Source: Faecalicoccus sp.
Lineage (GTDB): Bacteria; Bacillota_I; Bacilli_A; Erysipelotrichales; Erysipelotrichaceae
Direction: 5' to 3'
NCBI GenBank assembly: GCA_017941505.1
Contig: JAGAWH010000009.1
Span: forward strand, 1-28,041
DNA: 28,041 nucleotides
In this document: in pieces, positions 7,263 to 15,233 of the stretch
How positions within the stretch are numbered: position 1 is the first letter of the stretch
Layout: the number at the start of each line of letters is the position of its first letter
Position numbers and translations under genes: made by a program
The notes under the pieces: model-generated
What the model was told of the DNA's origin: nothing
What the model saw: only the letters and a program-made list of their open reading frames with translations
The model's database searches: none

Positions 7263-9701
7263 ATGAATCGAAAACGATACCTCAGCTATGGATTTTTTAT
7301 CATTCTGTTTATGTTGTGGACCGTATCCATAACGACCATCGTGCAGGCGGAAGAAACATCTCCTATCCCAACAGAACCTGTTGCCGATGTAGAACAATCC
7401 ACTTTCGATGAACCGGATCAAAACAATGATATAGTGGATCAAACCACAGTAGAAAATGAGACCGTCATAGAAATGTCCAATGAAGAAGCTGTCAAAACAG
7501 CCGATAGTGCTAATAATGAAGTCAATAATGGAATTCCGGTTATTTATCTTCATATCGATGAATCCAAAGGAACCATCGATGCGATGAACTCGGATCCTGA
7601 TCATAATACATATTGTTACGGAACATTGGATTTCACCTTACCTTCCGATGACTTTCAATATGCCGACCTGCCATCGGATTTAAAAGAATACTACAATCTG
7701 GAAATGTCGATCAAAGGACGCGGCAACAACACATGGACCCAGGATAAAAAGCCTTATAAGATAAAATTAGACAAAAAAGCAGATTTATTAGGACTTGGGG
7801 ATGATGAAAAAAATAAACACTGGGTCTTATTGGCAAATACGTTTGATCCTTCTTTAATCAAAAATCGCATAACCTCCTACCTGGCAGATCAAATCGGACT
7901 TGAATATACACCGATCGGAGTACCGGTTGATTTGGTGATGAATGATGTTTACCTGGGAAATTATTTTTTAACGGAGCATGTCCGCGTCGATTCAGGAAGA
8001 ATCAATATTGATGAATTGACGGAAAGCGATGTTGATACACCGACAATAACCGGTGGATATGTTGTACAGAACGGAACCCAGACAAGCCCCGATGCTCCAA
8101 GTTACTTTACTACAAAATCCGGAGAAATATGGAACAATCATACTCCGTCTTTCGACCCTGGTGAGGGTGATTATGAAAACGATATCCAGAAAGAATACAT
8201 CCGCAGCTACATGCAGATGATCGAAGATATTTTATACAGTGATACGCAGATGGATGATAACGGAAATCCATACAGCTATTATATGGATCTTCCTTCGGCT
8301 GCCAAATATTGGCTGATCAATGCGGTAGCCAAAAATAACGATGCCTATGAAACCGGCAGTACCTACCTCTACAAGAAAAGAGATACCGAAAACGAGATTG
8401 GTAAGCTGTATTGGGGACCCGTATGGGATTTTGACTTTAGCTGGGGTAATACCGATAGGGCTGATGGCGGTCTGTATGAAGGCTTTGATTCGGTCCTTCA
8501 AGGATGGATCCTTCCGATGCTGCATGATACCTCTGAAAACAGCTTCTGTGAGCAGATTCTGAGTGAATGGCCTGAAGTTCGTGAGCTTATGTTGGATATG
8601 ATGGATGATAACGGAATCATCGATCAATACTATGAAGAAATGAAACAATCCAGAGAAGCGGACCAAAAGGTAAATCCTTCAGAGCATAAGATTGATTACA
8701 GTACTTATATTTCCAATCTGAAAAACTGGATACAACACAGAATACAATGGATCGATGCCAATATACAAAATCTCTCAAATGAATCCCGCAAAATCAAGAT
8801 CTGCGAAGAAGGTAAGGCTGATATCATTTATTATTTGCGAAATAATACCCGTTTAAGCAAGTTAGAAACTCCACAAAAAGAGGGCTTTATCTTTAAGGGA
8901 TGGGCAACACAGGATGGAGAACATTTAGAACCGGAATCCACTGTTACATCGGATTTGATTCTAACACCATTATTTGTATCCGTTGATGAGGCAACAAAAT
9001 ATGAAGAAATCATTTTCCGTCGAGATGTAGACAGCATTCTTTATGATGCCTCTGCCACCTATAAACCGCAATATAGTGCCTTCCCTGCTGATCCTGAGCT
9101 TAAAAAGATCACATGGATTAGCTCCGATAATTCTATTGTATCCATTGATGAAGAAGGAACGGTGACGCCGCTTCAAACAGGAACAGTTACCATCACGGCA
9201 ACACTTCCTAACGGGTACAGTGCATCCTATGTTTTACATATCGTAGATGAAAAGATTAGGCCGAAAAATGTGGAAGTTCCGGAAACTTTGATTTTGAAAA
9301 AAGGTGAACACGGGCGTATTACTGTCATGATTGATCCTACCAATGCCTTTATTGACCGATTCCAATTCAGAACGGATAAAAATGATATTATTGACATCAA
9401 TATGATGACAGGTGCAGTGACCGCCCTGAAAGAAGGAACCGTTTCTGTTACCGTATATGTATTCTATAACGGAGATAAAAATGATCCATCCCGTTTGACA
9501 TGGGAGAAGATATGCATGGTGACTGTCATTGAAGAACCGGTTGTAGAACCGGTTATTGAAAAGGAACAAGTTACAGAACCCGTTTCTATGAACCCTGTTC
9601 ATGGTGTTCCGACCGGAATGAATACGCATTTTGCGGAAATGATAAGCATGTTGGTGTCATCGATTATAGGAATCTATCTACTTATAAAAAAAGAGAGGTA
9701 A
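7263..9701 (+). CDS. Secreted CotH-kinase-domain surface protein 2
   Basis: 812-residue paralogue of the protein at 1314-3725 with the same architecture: signal peptide (MNRKRY, hydrophobic core, cleavage near IVQA-EE at about 30), acidic linker, CotH domain from NNGIPVIYL (about 83) with GRGNNTW and KPYKIKL, metal-binding WDFD (388-391), InlB-like repeat (FKGWATQDGEHL), two BIG2-like domains (ITWISSDNSIVSID and the segment ending LTWEKICMV), a short VVEPV/EKEQVTEPV proline-valine tail, then VHGVPTG (779-785), a membrane segment and KKER. The CotH domains of the two copies look highly similar while linkers and Ig-like domains have drifted, which suggests an old tandem duplication with the SNF2-SWIM pair now between them. 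It probably phosphorylates a surface or secreted partner; no substrate can be named. Confidence 0.88.
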   Translation: MNRKRYLSYGFFIILFMLWTVSITTIVQAEETSPIPTEPVADVEQSTFDEPDQNNDIVDQTTVENETVIEMSNEEAVKTADSANNEVNNGIPVIYLHIDESKGTIDAMNSDPDHNTYCYGTLDFTLPSDDFQYADLPSDLKEYYNLEMSIKGRGNNTWTQDKKPYKIKLDKKADLLGLGDDEKNKHWVLLANTFDPSLIKNRITSYLADQIGLEYTPIGVPVDLVMNDVYLGNYFLTEHVRVDSGRINIDELTESDVDTPTITGGYVVQNGTQTSPDAPSYFTTKSGEIWNNHTPSFDPGEGDYENDIQKEYIRSYMQMIEDILYSDTQMDDNGNPYSYYMDLPSAAKYWLINAVAKNNDAYETGSTYLYKKRDTENEIGKLYWGPVWDFDFSWGNTDRADGGLYEGFDSVLQGWILPMLHDTSENSFCEQILSEWPEVRELMLDMMDDNGIIDQYYEEMKQSREADQKVNPSEHKIDYSTYISNLKNWIQHRIQWIDANIQNLSNESRKIKICEEGKADIIYYLRNNTRLSKLETPQKEGFIFKGWATQDGEHLEPESTVTSDLILTPLFVSVDEATKYEEIIFRRDVDSILYDASATYKPQYSAFPADPELKKITWISSDNSIVSIDEEGTVTPLQTGTVTITATLPNGYSASYVLHIVDEKIRPKNVEVPETLILKKGEHGRITVMIDPTNAFIDRFQFRTDKNDIIDINMMTGAVTALKEGTVSVTVYVFYNGDKNDPSRLTWEKICMVTVIEEPVVEPVIEKEQVTEPVSMNPVHGVPTGMNTHFAEMISMLVSSIIGIYLLIKKER

Positions 9702-9704
9702 AGA

Positions 9705-9731
9705 AAAGACCGGAGAATGTTCTTCGGTCTT
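9705..9731 (-). terminator. Intrinsic terminator between convergent genes
   Basis: Stem AAGACCGGAG / CTTCGGTCTT (9706-9715 and 9722-9731, one G-T pair). Read on the minus strand it is followed by TTTCTTT, so it terminates the SDR gene; on the plus strand it can slow transcripts of the second cotH-like gene. It overlaps the SDR stop codon. Confidence 0.7.
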
Positions 9732-10494
9732 AATTGCTTCCCATCTGTCCTCCGTCAATTCGGATGACAGTATTGTTGATATAATCCGCCTTGTCGCTGA
9801 TTAAAAAATGTACCAGATGAGCCACTTCTTCCGGTTCACCATAACGTTTTACCAGAATCTTTTCAGTTTCCTGTTTTAAAAACTCTTCGTCGTAACCATC
9901 TAATTCCGATTCCGTTCCGATAAAGCCCGGGGCCACCGCATTGACATGTACGTAAGGTCCAAACTGCACTGCCAGATTGTGTGTTAATGAGATCAGGGCA
10001 GCTTTGGATGCATCATAATCAAAGCACATCGGATAATAGGTGTTAATCCCGTTGGTGGAAGAAATATTGACAATCCGTCCATATTCCTTTTTGAGCATTT
10101 CAGGATATACCCTCTTGGCTAAGTTGTATGCTCCTACTACATTGACATCCAGCGTCCTTCGAAATTCATCCGCATTTTTTAAATGGAATAAATTCGATAA
10201 ATCGATGGCTGCATTATTGATCAAAACATCAACACTTCCTAATGTCCTCTCAATTTGAGAAACCATTTCATCTACCTGTTTTTCATCCGATACATCCGCC
10301 TGTAAGGCGATGCATCTAACACCATAGGTATCCAAAATAGAATCTCTTAATTTCTCAGCTTCCTTGTTGGAGCTAAGATAATTGATCACAATATCGTAGC
10401 CGTTTTCTGCCAGCTCTAAGGCAACGGCCTTACCGATTCCTTTAGCAGCTCCGGTTATAAGTACAATCTTATGCTCTTCCGTCGTATTTTCCAT
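9730..10494 (-). CDS. SDR family oxidoreductase (FabG-like)
   Basis: 254-residue classical short-chain dehydrogenase/reductase using NAD(P)H; substrate unknown. Motifs: cofactor-binding TGAAKGIG (14-21), NNAA (93-96), catalytic serine region NISS (143-146), Y160 and K164 of YDASK, and APGF after it. I start it at ATG 10494; the longer frame begins with an unsupported TTG and adds 12 residues not typical of the family. The ATG lies inside the end of efp, giving a 26-bp overlap in another frame, and no Shine-Dalgarno stands at the right distance, so translation is probably coupled to efp. FabG-like proteins of this type are often 3-oxoacyl-ACP reductases, but no fatty-acid synthesis genes adjoin it. 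Confidence 0.88.
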   Translation of the reverse strand: MENTTEEHKIVLITGAAKGIGKAVALELAENGYDIVINYLSSNKEAEKLRDSILDTYGVRCIALQADVSDEKQVDEMVSQIERTLGSVDVLINNAAIDLSNLFHLKNADEFRRTLDVNVVGAYNLAKRVYPEMLKKEYGRIVNISSTNGINTYYPMCFDYDASKAALISLTHNLAVQFGPYVHVNAVAPGFIGTESELDGYDEEFLKQETEKILVKRYGEPEEVAHLVHFLISDKADYINNTVIRIDGGQMGSN

Positions 10495-11026
10495 CTGTTG
10501 TATGAACGATGATCTTCTCGCCTTCCGCAATAAACTGCGGGATACGGAGAGATAAACCTGTATCTGTTACTGCATCCTTTGTCTGGTTTGTCGGTGCACC
10601 CTTGATTGGAGGTGTTGTTTCAACAACCGTCAGCTCAACCTTTTCAGGTACAGATACATCTAACAGTTCACCTTCAAAGAACATCAATGAAACATTTCTG
10701 CCTTCTACGATGTAATACTTATTATCACCGATATGGTCAGCTGTTAATTCGTAAGTATCATATGTATCCATATCCATAAAGTAATAGATATCATCTGCCA
10801 TGTAAGAATACTGAGCAGCCTTCTTTTCAATATTAGCTGCATCAAATTTCGTATTTGCGTTGAAATTTCTTTCCTGTGTAGAACCTGTCTTCAGATTCTT
10901 CATCTTTGTCTTTAAAATCGCAGCGCCTTTACCCGGCTTTACATGCTGGAAGTCTAAAACTACCCATGGATCACCATCTACGATTAATGTTAAACCTGTT
11001 CTAAAATCTCCTGCTTCAATAGCCAT
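10469..11026 (-). CDS. efp: Elongation factor P
   Basis: 185-residue translation factor that binds ribosomes stalled at proline runs and helps peptide bond formation. The full three-domain family length is present. Domain I carries the loop KPGKGAA with K33 at the tip, the position that is modified (beta-lysylation, 5-aminopentanol or other) in many bacteria; nothing here indicates a modification enzyme. The C-terminal OB domains contain TPPIKGAPTNQTKDAVTDTGLSLRIPQFIAEG, abbreviated here by its ends TPPIKGAP and RIPQFI. The start is set by AGGAG nine bases upstream. A good promoter stands in the 76-bp gap to the EamA gene. The SDR gene overlaps its 3' end. Confidence 0.97.
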   Translation of the reverse strand: MAIEAGDFRTGLTLIVDGDPWVVLDFQHVKPGKGAAILKTKMKNLKTGSTQERNFNANTKFDAANIEKKAAQYSYMADDIYYFMDMDTYDTYELTADHIGDNKYYIVEGRNVSLMFFEGELLDVSVPEKVELTVVETTPPIKGAPTNQTKDAVTDTGLSLRIPQFIAEGEKIIVHTTDGKYDGRA

Positions 11027-11061
11027 AACTTTATTCTCCTCTTTTTTCTTTTTACATTCCT

Positions 11062-11090
11062 ATGATATAGACAAATCGATTAAATATCAA
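11062..11090 (-). promoter_or_regulatory. Promoter of efp (and SDR)
   Basis: On the minus strand: TTGATA (11085-11090), 17-bp spacer, TATCAT (11062-11067), about 35 bases before the efp start. Near-consensus sigma-A type. Confidence 0.65.
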
Positions 11091-11102
11091 ATTTTTTCAG
11101 AA

Positions 11103-12014
11103 TTATTCGCCTTCAATGACCGCCAAAGTCAAAATGCCGACAATGATCAGTGTAATGAAGAAATACTGCTTCGCGGTAAGTTTCTCTTTTAAGAATATCC
11201 TCGATAAAATCAGCGATACTACACAGACCGAAGAAATGATCGGCGCTGCGATCGCTCCGTTTCCACTCATCGCATATACATACGTAAACTGCCCTGCTGT
11301 CTCACATAAAGCTGCCAGAAATTTATCCTTCTGCTTCAACGGTTCAAATTTTACATTACGCAATCGAATAAAGATATACAGAACGATGGCGACGATCGCA
11401 AAGGTTAATTCATACGATGTATTGGCCACCTCTTCAATGGTTGCCTCCGTGACATTTCGTAACGGCGTTGTAGCCATATCCAGATAATAGATATCCAGAA
11501 AACTTCCAAACGCATCTAAGATCGCATAGAGAAATGGCATCGAAAAGGCAATAACTGCCATTGTCTTTCCTAATTTCTTGCTGCGGTCCGTATCCCCGGA
11601 GCTCTCCAGAAATCCGACTCCCAGAATACCGATCACAATGAGTACAATGGCGGCAACTGCCCCACCGGATATCTTTTCTCCAAGAAGAACCACCGCAAGC
11701 ACGGAACACAAGGCACCGGATGTATTTTCAATCGGATCGGATATCGATTCTTCAATGAACCTTACTCCAAAGAAAGAAAATCCCATGGAAATAATGTACA
11801 ACAGCGATACGGGAGCATATTGAATCAAGTTAATCGGATCGTATCCGATATTCTTGGTCAAAAGCGTATAAATCGCATGAATTCCCATGACAATACCGAC
11901 CGCAATCGAGATTTTTAAATGTCCGTACTTCTCATCCGGATGGGCTCCCTTTTTATAGAAAAGTTCCGCTAAGCCCCAAATTAATGTAGTGGCCAGCGTA
12001 AAAAACAACCACAT
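11103..12014 (-). CDS. EamA/DMT-superfamily transporter
   Basis: 303-residue integral membrane protein of the drug/metabolite transporter superfamily, with ten predicted hydrophobic helices arranged as two EamA repeats (about 1-140 and 155-303). The N-terminal repeat begins WLFFTLATTLIWGLAE; the second ends SLILSRIFLKEKLTAKQY followed by a hydrophobic helix. I use ATG 12014: an upstream TTG at 12029 would place the ribosome binding site GAGGTGAG inside the gene. Substrates of this family range from amino acids to nucleotide sugars and cannot be deduced. Its own promoter lies upstream, and efp follows after 76 bases with its own promoter. Confidence 0.88.
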   Translation of the reverse strand: MWLFFTLATTLIWGLAELFYKKGAHPDEKYGHLKISIAVGIVMGIHAIYTLLTKNIGYDPINLIQYAPVSLLYIISMGFSFFGVRFIEESISDPIENTSGALCSVLAVVLLGEKISGGAVAAIVLIVIGILGVGFLESSGDTDRSKKLGKTMAVIAFSMPFLYAILDAFGSFLDIYYLDMATTPLRNVTEATIEEVANTSYELTFAIVAIVLYIFIRLRNVKFEPLKQKDKFLAALCETAGQFTYVYAMSGNGAIAAPIISSVCVVSLILSRIFLKEKLTAKQYFFITLIIVGILTLAVIEGE

Positions 12015-12038
12015 AATCTCACCTCTCAAACATTGACC

Positions 12039-12047
12039 ATTATAACA
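12039..12047 (-). promoter_or_regulatory. Extended -10 promoter of the EamA gene
   Basis: Minus strand TGTTATAAT: a perfect -10 hexamer (12039-12044) with the TG extension, about 25 bases before the start codon. The -35 (TTTCAA, 17-bp spacing) is weak, as is usual for extended -10 promoters. Confidence 0.65.
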
Positions 12048-12077
12048 AAATCACCCCATCATTGAAAATGAAATCAA

Positions 12078-13304
12078 CTATTTGAGTTCGATATAACCGG
12101 TAGAAAAGTCAAGAGATGGGTCTTTATCGCATTTAAAGGATAAGGATATTTTTACTTCTTTATTTTCATATCCATCAAAGCTCTCATCATGTACGCGAAT
12201 ATGCTCTTCATTGAATAAGTAACCTGCAGGAAGAGCCATGTCATAAATCACATTGGAATCAATCTTTTTACCATCAATCAACATGTTGTCGCTGTTCATA
12301 GTGTAATCATGTTCCGATTTATTTTGGACATATAAAGAGTATCCTCTATGATCTTCACTATCCTTGGAGTACACATCAACCAAGTCTGATGAATATATCA
12401 GATTTCCTTCCGGCTCTATGTCAATATCATCCAGGATGGCACTTGTCTTAACACGAATATAGTCTTTTACCTCATAGCGTTTCGTATAGTCTTTGGATTC
12501 CATAGAAATGCGGTTAAAGATAATTTCCGATATCGCCTTTCCCGGCACATTATAGGCCTTTTCATAAAATACGGTGGTTCCCGGATCAAAGGTATCATAT
12601 ACAAATAGATAATAATGATCGGATATACCGTTTATTCCTGCTGTCTTCATCACAACACGCTGTTTTTCACCTGTATTATTTTCTACTGTAAATTCAATCT
12701 TCAACGGTGAAAAAGATGATGTCCTGCTCTCTTCATAGAATCCTGTGATCTTAATGGATAAGCCATCATGTTCAAAGATTGTTTCATCCCCAATCACATG
12801 ATAATTCGAGCGCACATAGTGGTCGTAGGAATTTTCATTGACATCTTCATCCTTACGGCTCTCCGATCGATTTGTGTAAAAAAGGGATGCCGTAATTAAA
12901 GATGCCACAAAGACAAGAAAACACACCAATACGACGATGGAATAACGTAATCCTTTAGCGGTACCGGCAGATTTTACCTCAGCCTTTTTACGTTGGATTT
13001 CTGCTGAGATATGCGCTTGATCCTTTACCCACTCATCATCAATTTCATTGCGCTTATTCCATTGTTTATCTTCTCCGTATGGGGCCCCGCAATTCGGGCA
13101 GTGTGTATGGATACGGGTATCAATGGTACTTCCGCAATAATCACAGGTAATAATCGGATCTTCTCTTTTTAATTTATCTGCTTTCCGATCGGCGGCAATT
13201 TGAAATTCTTCTCTGGATAAGACATCGGCATTAATACGCATATATCGAATCAATAAGACGATGATCACAACCACCAGTACGACAATCATTACAATCGCAA
13301 ACAT
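12078..13304 (-). CDS. Zinc-ribbon membrane protein with Ig-like ectodomain
   Basis: 408 residues, function unknown. Layout seen: an N-terminal membrane helix (about 1-19) followed by basic residues; a zinc ribbon of the CxxC-CxxC type (C54, C57, C69, C72; CDYCGS and CPNCGAPYG) that would lie in the cytoplasm; a charged, probably helical linker (90-112); a second membrane helix (about 121-143); and an ectodomain of about 260 residues. The ectodomain contains two segments beginning with the pattern FTVENNTGEKQ and LYVQNKSEHDYT, typical of DUF4352-like Ig-type folds, each preceded by a strand-rich region. The start has GAGGTGA six bases upstream. It stands alone between the EamA and alcohol dehydrogenase genes, with its own extended -10 promoter. 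It may sense or bind something outside and relay it through the ribbon, but that is only a suggestion. Confidence 0.8.
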   Translation of the reverse strand: MFAIVMIVVLVVVIIVLLIRYMRINADVLSREEFQIAADRKADKLKREDPIITCDYCGSTIDTRIHTHCPNCGAPYGEDKQWNKRNEIDDEWVKDQAHISAEIQRKKAEVKSAGTAKGLRYSIVVLVCFLVFVASLITASLFYTNRSESRKDEDVNENSYDHYVRSNYHVIGDETIFEHDGLSIKITGFYEESRTSSFSPLKIEFTVENNTGEKQRVVMKTAGINGISDHYYLFVYDTFDPGTTVFYEKAYNVPGKAISEIIFNRISMESKDYTKRYEVKDYIRVKTSAILDDIDIEPEGNLIYSSDLVDVYSKDSEDHRGYSLYVQNKSEHDYTMNSDNMLIDGKKIDSNVIYDMALPAGYLFNEEHIRVHDESFDGYENKEVKISLSFKCDKDPSLDFSTGYIELK

Positions 13305-13329
13305 GTATTCACCTCATTTTCGCAATACA

Positions 13330-13338
13330 AGTATACCA
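13330..13338 (-). promoter_or_regulatory. Extended -10 promoter of the zinc-ribbon gene
   Basis: Minus strand TGGTATACT, directly after the T tract of the upstream terminator. No good -35 is seen, because that position lies within the terminator stem. Confidence 0.5.
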
Positions 13339-13340
13339 TT

Positions 13341-13364
13341 AAAAAAATCCCCCGAAGGGGATTT
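13341..13364 (-). terminator. Intrinsic terminator of the alcohol dehydrogenase gene
   Basis: Perfect 8-bp stem AAATCCCC / GGGGATTT closed by a stable TTCG tetraloop on the minus strand, followed by seven T. It starts 8 bases after the stop codon. Confidence 0.93.
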
Positions 13365-13371
13365 CATTCAA

Positions 13372-14517
13372 TTACATTAATTTACGGAACATTTCTTCGA
13401 ATTCTTCTAAGGAAGCCGGTCTTGGGTTACCAGGTGCACACGCATCGGCAGCTGCGGATTCACATAAGAATGGAAGATCTTCTTCTTTTAATTTTTCTAA
13501 CTTAGTTGGGATACCAACATCTACAGATAACTGACGTACGGCATCAACAGCAGCCTTACGATACGTTTCCTGATCCATACCTGTAGTATCTACACCTAAT
13601 GCTTCAGCGATGTCTTTGAACTTTTCACCTGTGCAAGGAGCGTTGAATTCCATAACGATTGGTAACATCATAGCGCAGGCAACACCGTGCGGTGTATCAT
13701 AAACAGCACCTAATGTATGAGCCATAGAGTGAGCAATACCTAAACCAACGTTAGAGTAAGCCATAGCTGTAACATATTGGGCTAATGCCATACCTTCACG
13801 TCCGTCCGGATCGTTGGCAACAGCTTTACGTAAGTTTTTACCGATTAACTTAATAGCTTCTAAGTTAAGAACATCTGCAAGTTCCCATGCAGCTGCAGTA
13901 GTATAACCTTCAATGGCATGAGTTAATGCGTCCATACCGGTAGAAGCAGTTAAGCCCTTAGGCATAGAAGACATCATATCCGGGTCAACTACCGCAACAT
14001 CAGGAATATCGTTAGGGTCTACGCATACGAATTTACGTTTCTTTTCAACGTCTGTTACTACGTAGTTGATTGTAGATTCAGCACCTGTTCCGCCTGTAGT
14101 CGGAACTGCGATTGTGAATACAGTACGTTTCTTAGTAGGTGCAACACCTTCCAAAGAACGAACATCCGCAAATTCAGGGTTGTTTACGATGATACCGATA
14201 CCTTTACCGGTATCCATGGAAGAACCACCGCCGATAGTAATCATGAAATCAGCGCCGGAAGCCTTATAAGCTTCAACACCATGCTGGATATTTTCGATTG
14301 TTGGGTTAGGTTTAATATCGGAATAAACGACAAAGTCAATTCCATTGGCAGCTAGTAAATCCGTAACTTTGGATGTTACACCAAATTTTACTAAATCCGG
14401 GTCAGAAGCTACGAAAGCTTTCTTTAAGCCGCGTGCCTTTACGATACCTGGGATTTCCTGGATAGCTCCATGTCCATGATAAGAAATACCATTTAAGACA
14501 AAACGATTAACAGTCAT
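13372..14517 (-). CDS. fucO: Iron-containing alcohol dehydrogenase, lactaldehyde reductase type
   Basis: 381-residue group III alcohol dehydrogenase. The metal ligands fall at D196, H200, H263 and H277, the same numbers as in E. coli FucO, and D39 (ASDPD) matches the residue that favours NADH over NADPH there. GGGS (96-99) and MDTGKG form the dinucleotide site; HAIEGYTT and HTLGAVYDTPHG are family signatures. FucO reduces L-lactaldehyde to 1,2-propanediol in anaerobic fucose or rhamnose use. No fucose genes are beside it, so ethanol, 1,3-propanediol or a general aldehyde role is also possible. The start is supported by AAGGAGAG. It appears to be a single-gene unit with its own terminator. Confidence 0.9.
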   Translation of the reverse strand: MTVNRFVLNGISYHGHGAIQEIPGIVKARGLKKAFVASDPDLVKFGVTSKVTDLLAANGIDFVVYSDIKPNPTIENIQHGVEAYKASGADFMITIGGGSSMDTGKGIGIIVNNPEFADVRSLEGVAPTKKRTVFTIAVPTTGGTGAESTINYVVTDVEKKRKFVCVDPNDIPDVAVVDPDMMSSMPKGLTASTGMDALTHAIEGYTTAAAWELADVLNLEAIKLIGKNLRKAVANDPDGREGMALAQYVTAMAYSNVGLGIAHSMAHTLGAVYDTPHGVACAMMLPIVMEFNAPCTGEKFKDIAEALGVDTTGMDQETYRKAAVDAVRQLSVDVGIPTKLEKLKEEDLPFLCESAAADACAPGNPRPASLEEFEEMFRKLM

Positions 14518-14549
14518 ATTAATACTCTCCTTTTCTGTTTGTTAAGTTT

Positions 14550-14555
14550 ATTATA
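14550..14555 (-). promoter_or_regulatory. -10 element of the alcohol dehydrogenase gene
   Basis: Perfect TATAAT on the minus strand, 33 bases before the start codon. The -35 position (AAGATA at 17-bp spacing) is poor, so activation by a regulator is possible. A short CAAC-AA-GTTG dyad sits just upstream at about 14560. Confidence 0.4.
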
Positions 14556-14583
14556 TATCAACAAGTTGTAATTATCTTTAATT

Positions 14584-15138
14584 TTATAGATTTTTCATTC
14601 TTCCCAGTTTTTTAAAATGCACATCCTCGATGGTTTCAATTGGGAACTCGGATTTTGCCCTTACATTTTCAAACGGGCATTCTACGATGCCGATATATAA
14701 TGGCGGCATTTTCCCTCTTCTTGCCTCTTTATCAAACGGTCTGCCATTTGTGACCATCAAGACTTCATGGGCATGCAGATACAATTCTTCTTCGTCCTGC
14801 TCAATCAAGCGCATTTCACCTTTGGCGATTACAGAGCGATAGTCATGTTTATGTCCATTGAGCCTGTCTTCCGGAAAGTCCTGAAAAGCACTCATATTGA
14901 GACATACTTTGGGATTGGCCTTAAGCAGATCTACCTTGTGTCCCTGTTTCGCAAAATGAAAATAGAAAATAAATGAAGTATCGGTTCTTTCATATCCAAA
15001 ATTCATCGGAACTACATATGGATATCCGTCATCATCAAACATTCCCACATGGCAGGTATCAAACAATCCTAACATTTCTTCGATGAAATCAACATTGGTG
15101 ACTTCTCTTGCCTTTAAGCGCATCGGTACATGATTCAT
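14584..15138 (-). CDS. FMN-binding split-barrel (pyridoxamine 5'-phosphate oxidase-like) protein
   Basis: 184-residue cytoplasmic protein of the PNPOx-like flavin split-barrel family, of the group that includes nitroimidazole-resistance NimA-type proteins. Features: N-terminal helix REVTNVDFIEEML, strands VGMFDDDGYPYVVPMNF, the FHFAKQGHKVDLLKANPKVCL segment given here as FHFAKQGHK and NPKVCL, and the C-terminal MPPLYIGIVECP strand followed by a basic tail. Those strands form the FMN pocket in the family. The start at 15138 is supported by AAAGGAGG. It reads toward the alcohol dehydrogenase but has its own promoter and no terminator between. Reduction of nitro groups or handling of flavin/haem are possible roles; none is shown. 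Confidence 0.85.
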   Translation of the reverse strand: MNHVPMRLKAREVTNVDFIEEMLGLFDTCHVGMFDDDGYPYVVPMNFGYERTDTSFIFYFHFAKQGHKVDLLKANPKVCLNMSAFQDFPEDRLNGHKHDYRSVIAKGEMRLIEQDEEELYLHAHEVLMVTNGRPFDKEARRGKMPPLYIGIVECPFENVRAKSEFPIETIEDVHFKKLGRMKNL

Positions 15139-15161
15139 ATATTTAATCCTCCTTTATCATT

Positions 15162-15190
15162 ATTATACTGATTTTTCATACATTGATTAA
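15162..15190 (-). promoter_or_regulatory. Promoter of the split-barrel gene
   Basis: Minus strand TTAATC (15185-15190), 17-bp spacer, perfect TATAAT (15162-15167). It shares its -35 bases with a plus-strand promoter that starts at 15183. Confidence 0.6.
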
Positions 15191-15211
15191 CCCATCACAA
15201 TATGAAATAAT
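15183..15211 (+). promoter_or_regulatory. Promoter of the DUF3267 gene
   Basis: TTGATT (15183-15188), 17-bp spacer, AATAAT (15206-15211), followed by GGAG at 15221. Back-to-back with the split-barrel promoter, so the two polymerases would compete for the same bases. Confidence 0.5.
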
Positions 15212-15233
15212 ACGCCTGTAGGAGATAAAAATT

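Noticed and set aside
10495..10530. TTG start adding 12 residues to the SDR
   Set aside because: A TTG without a ribosome binding site; classical SDRs begin only a few residues before the TGxxxGIG motif.
12015..12029. TTG start of the EamA gene at 12029
   Set aside because: The ribosome binding site GAGGTGAG would lie inside the coding region, so ATG 12014 is preferred.
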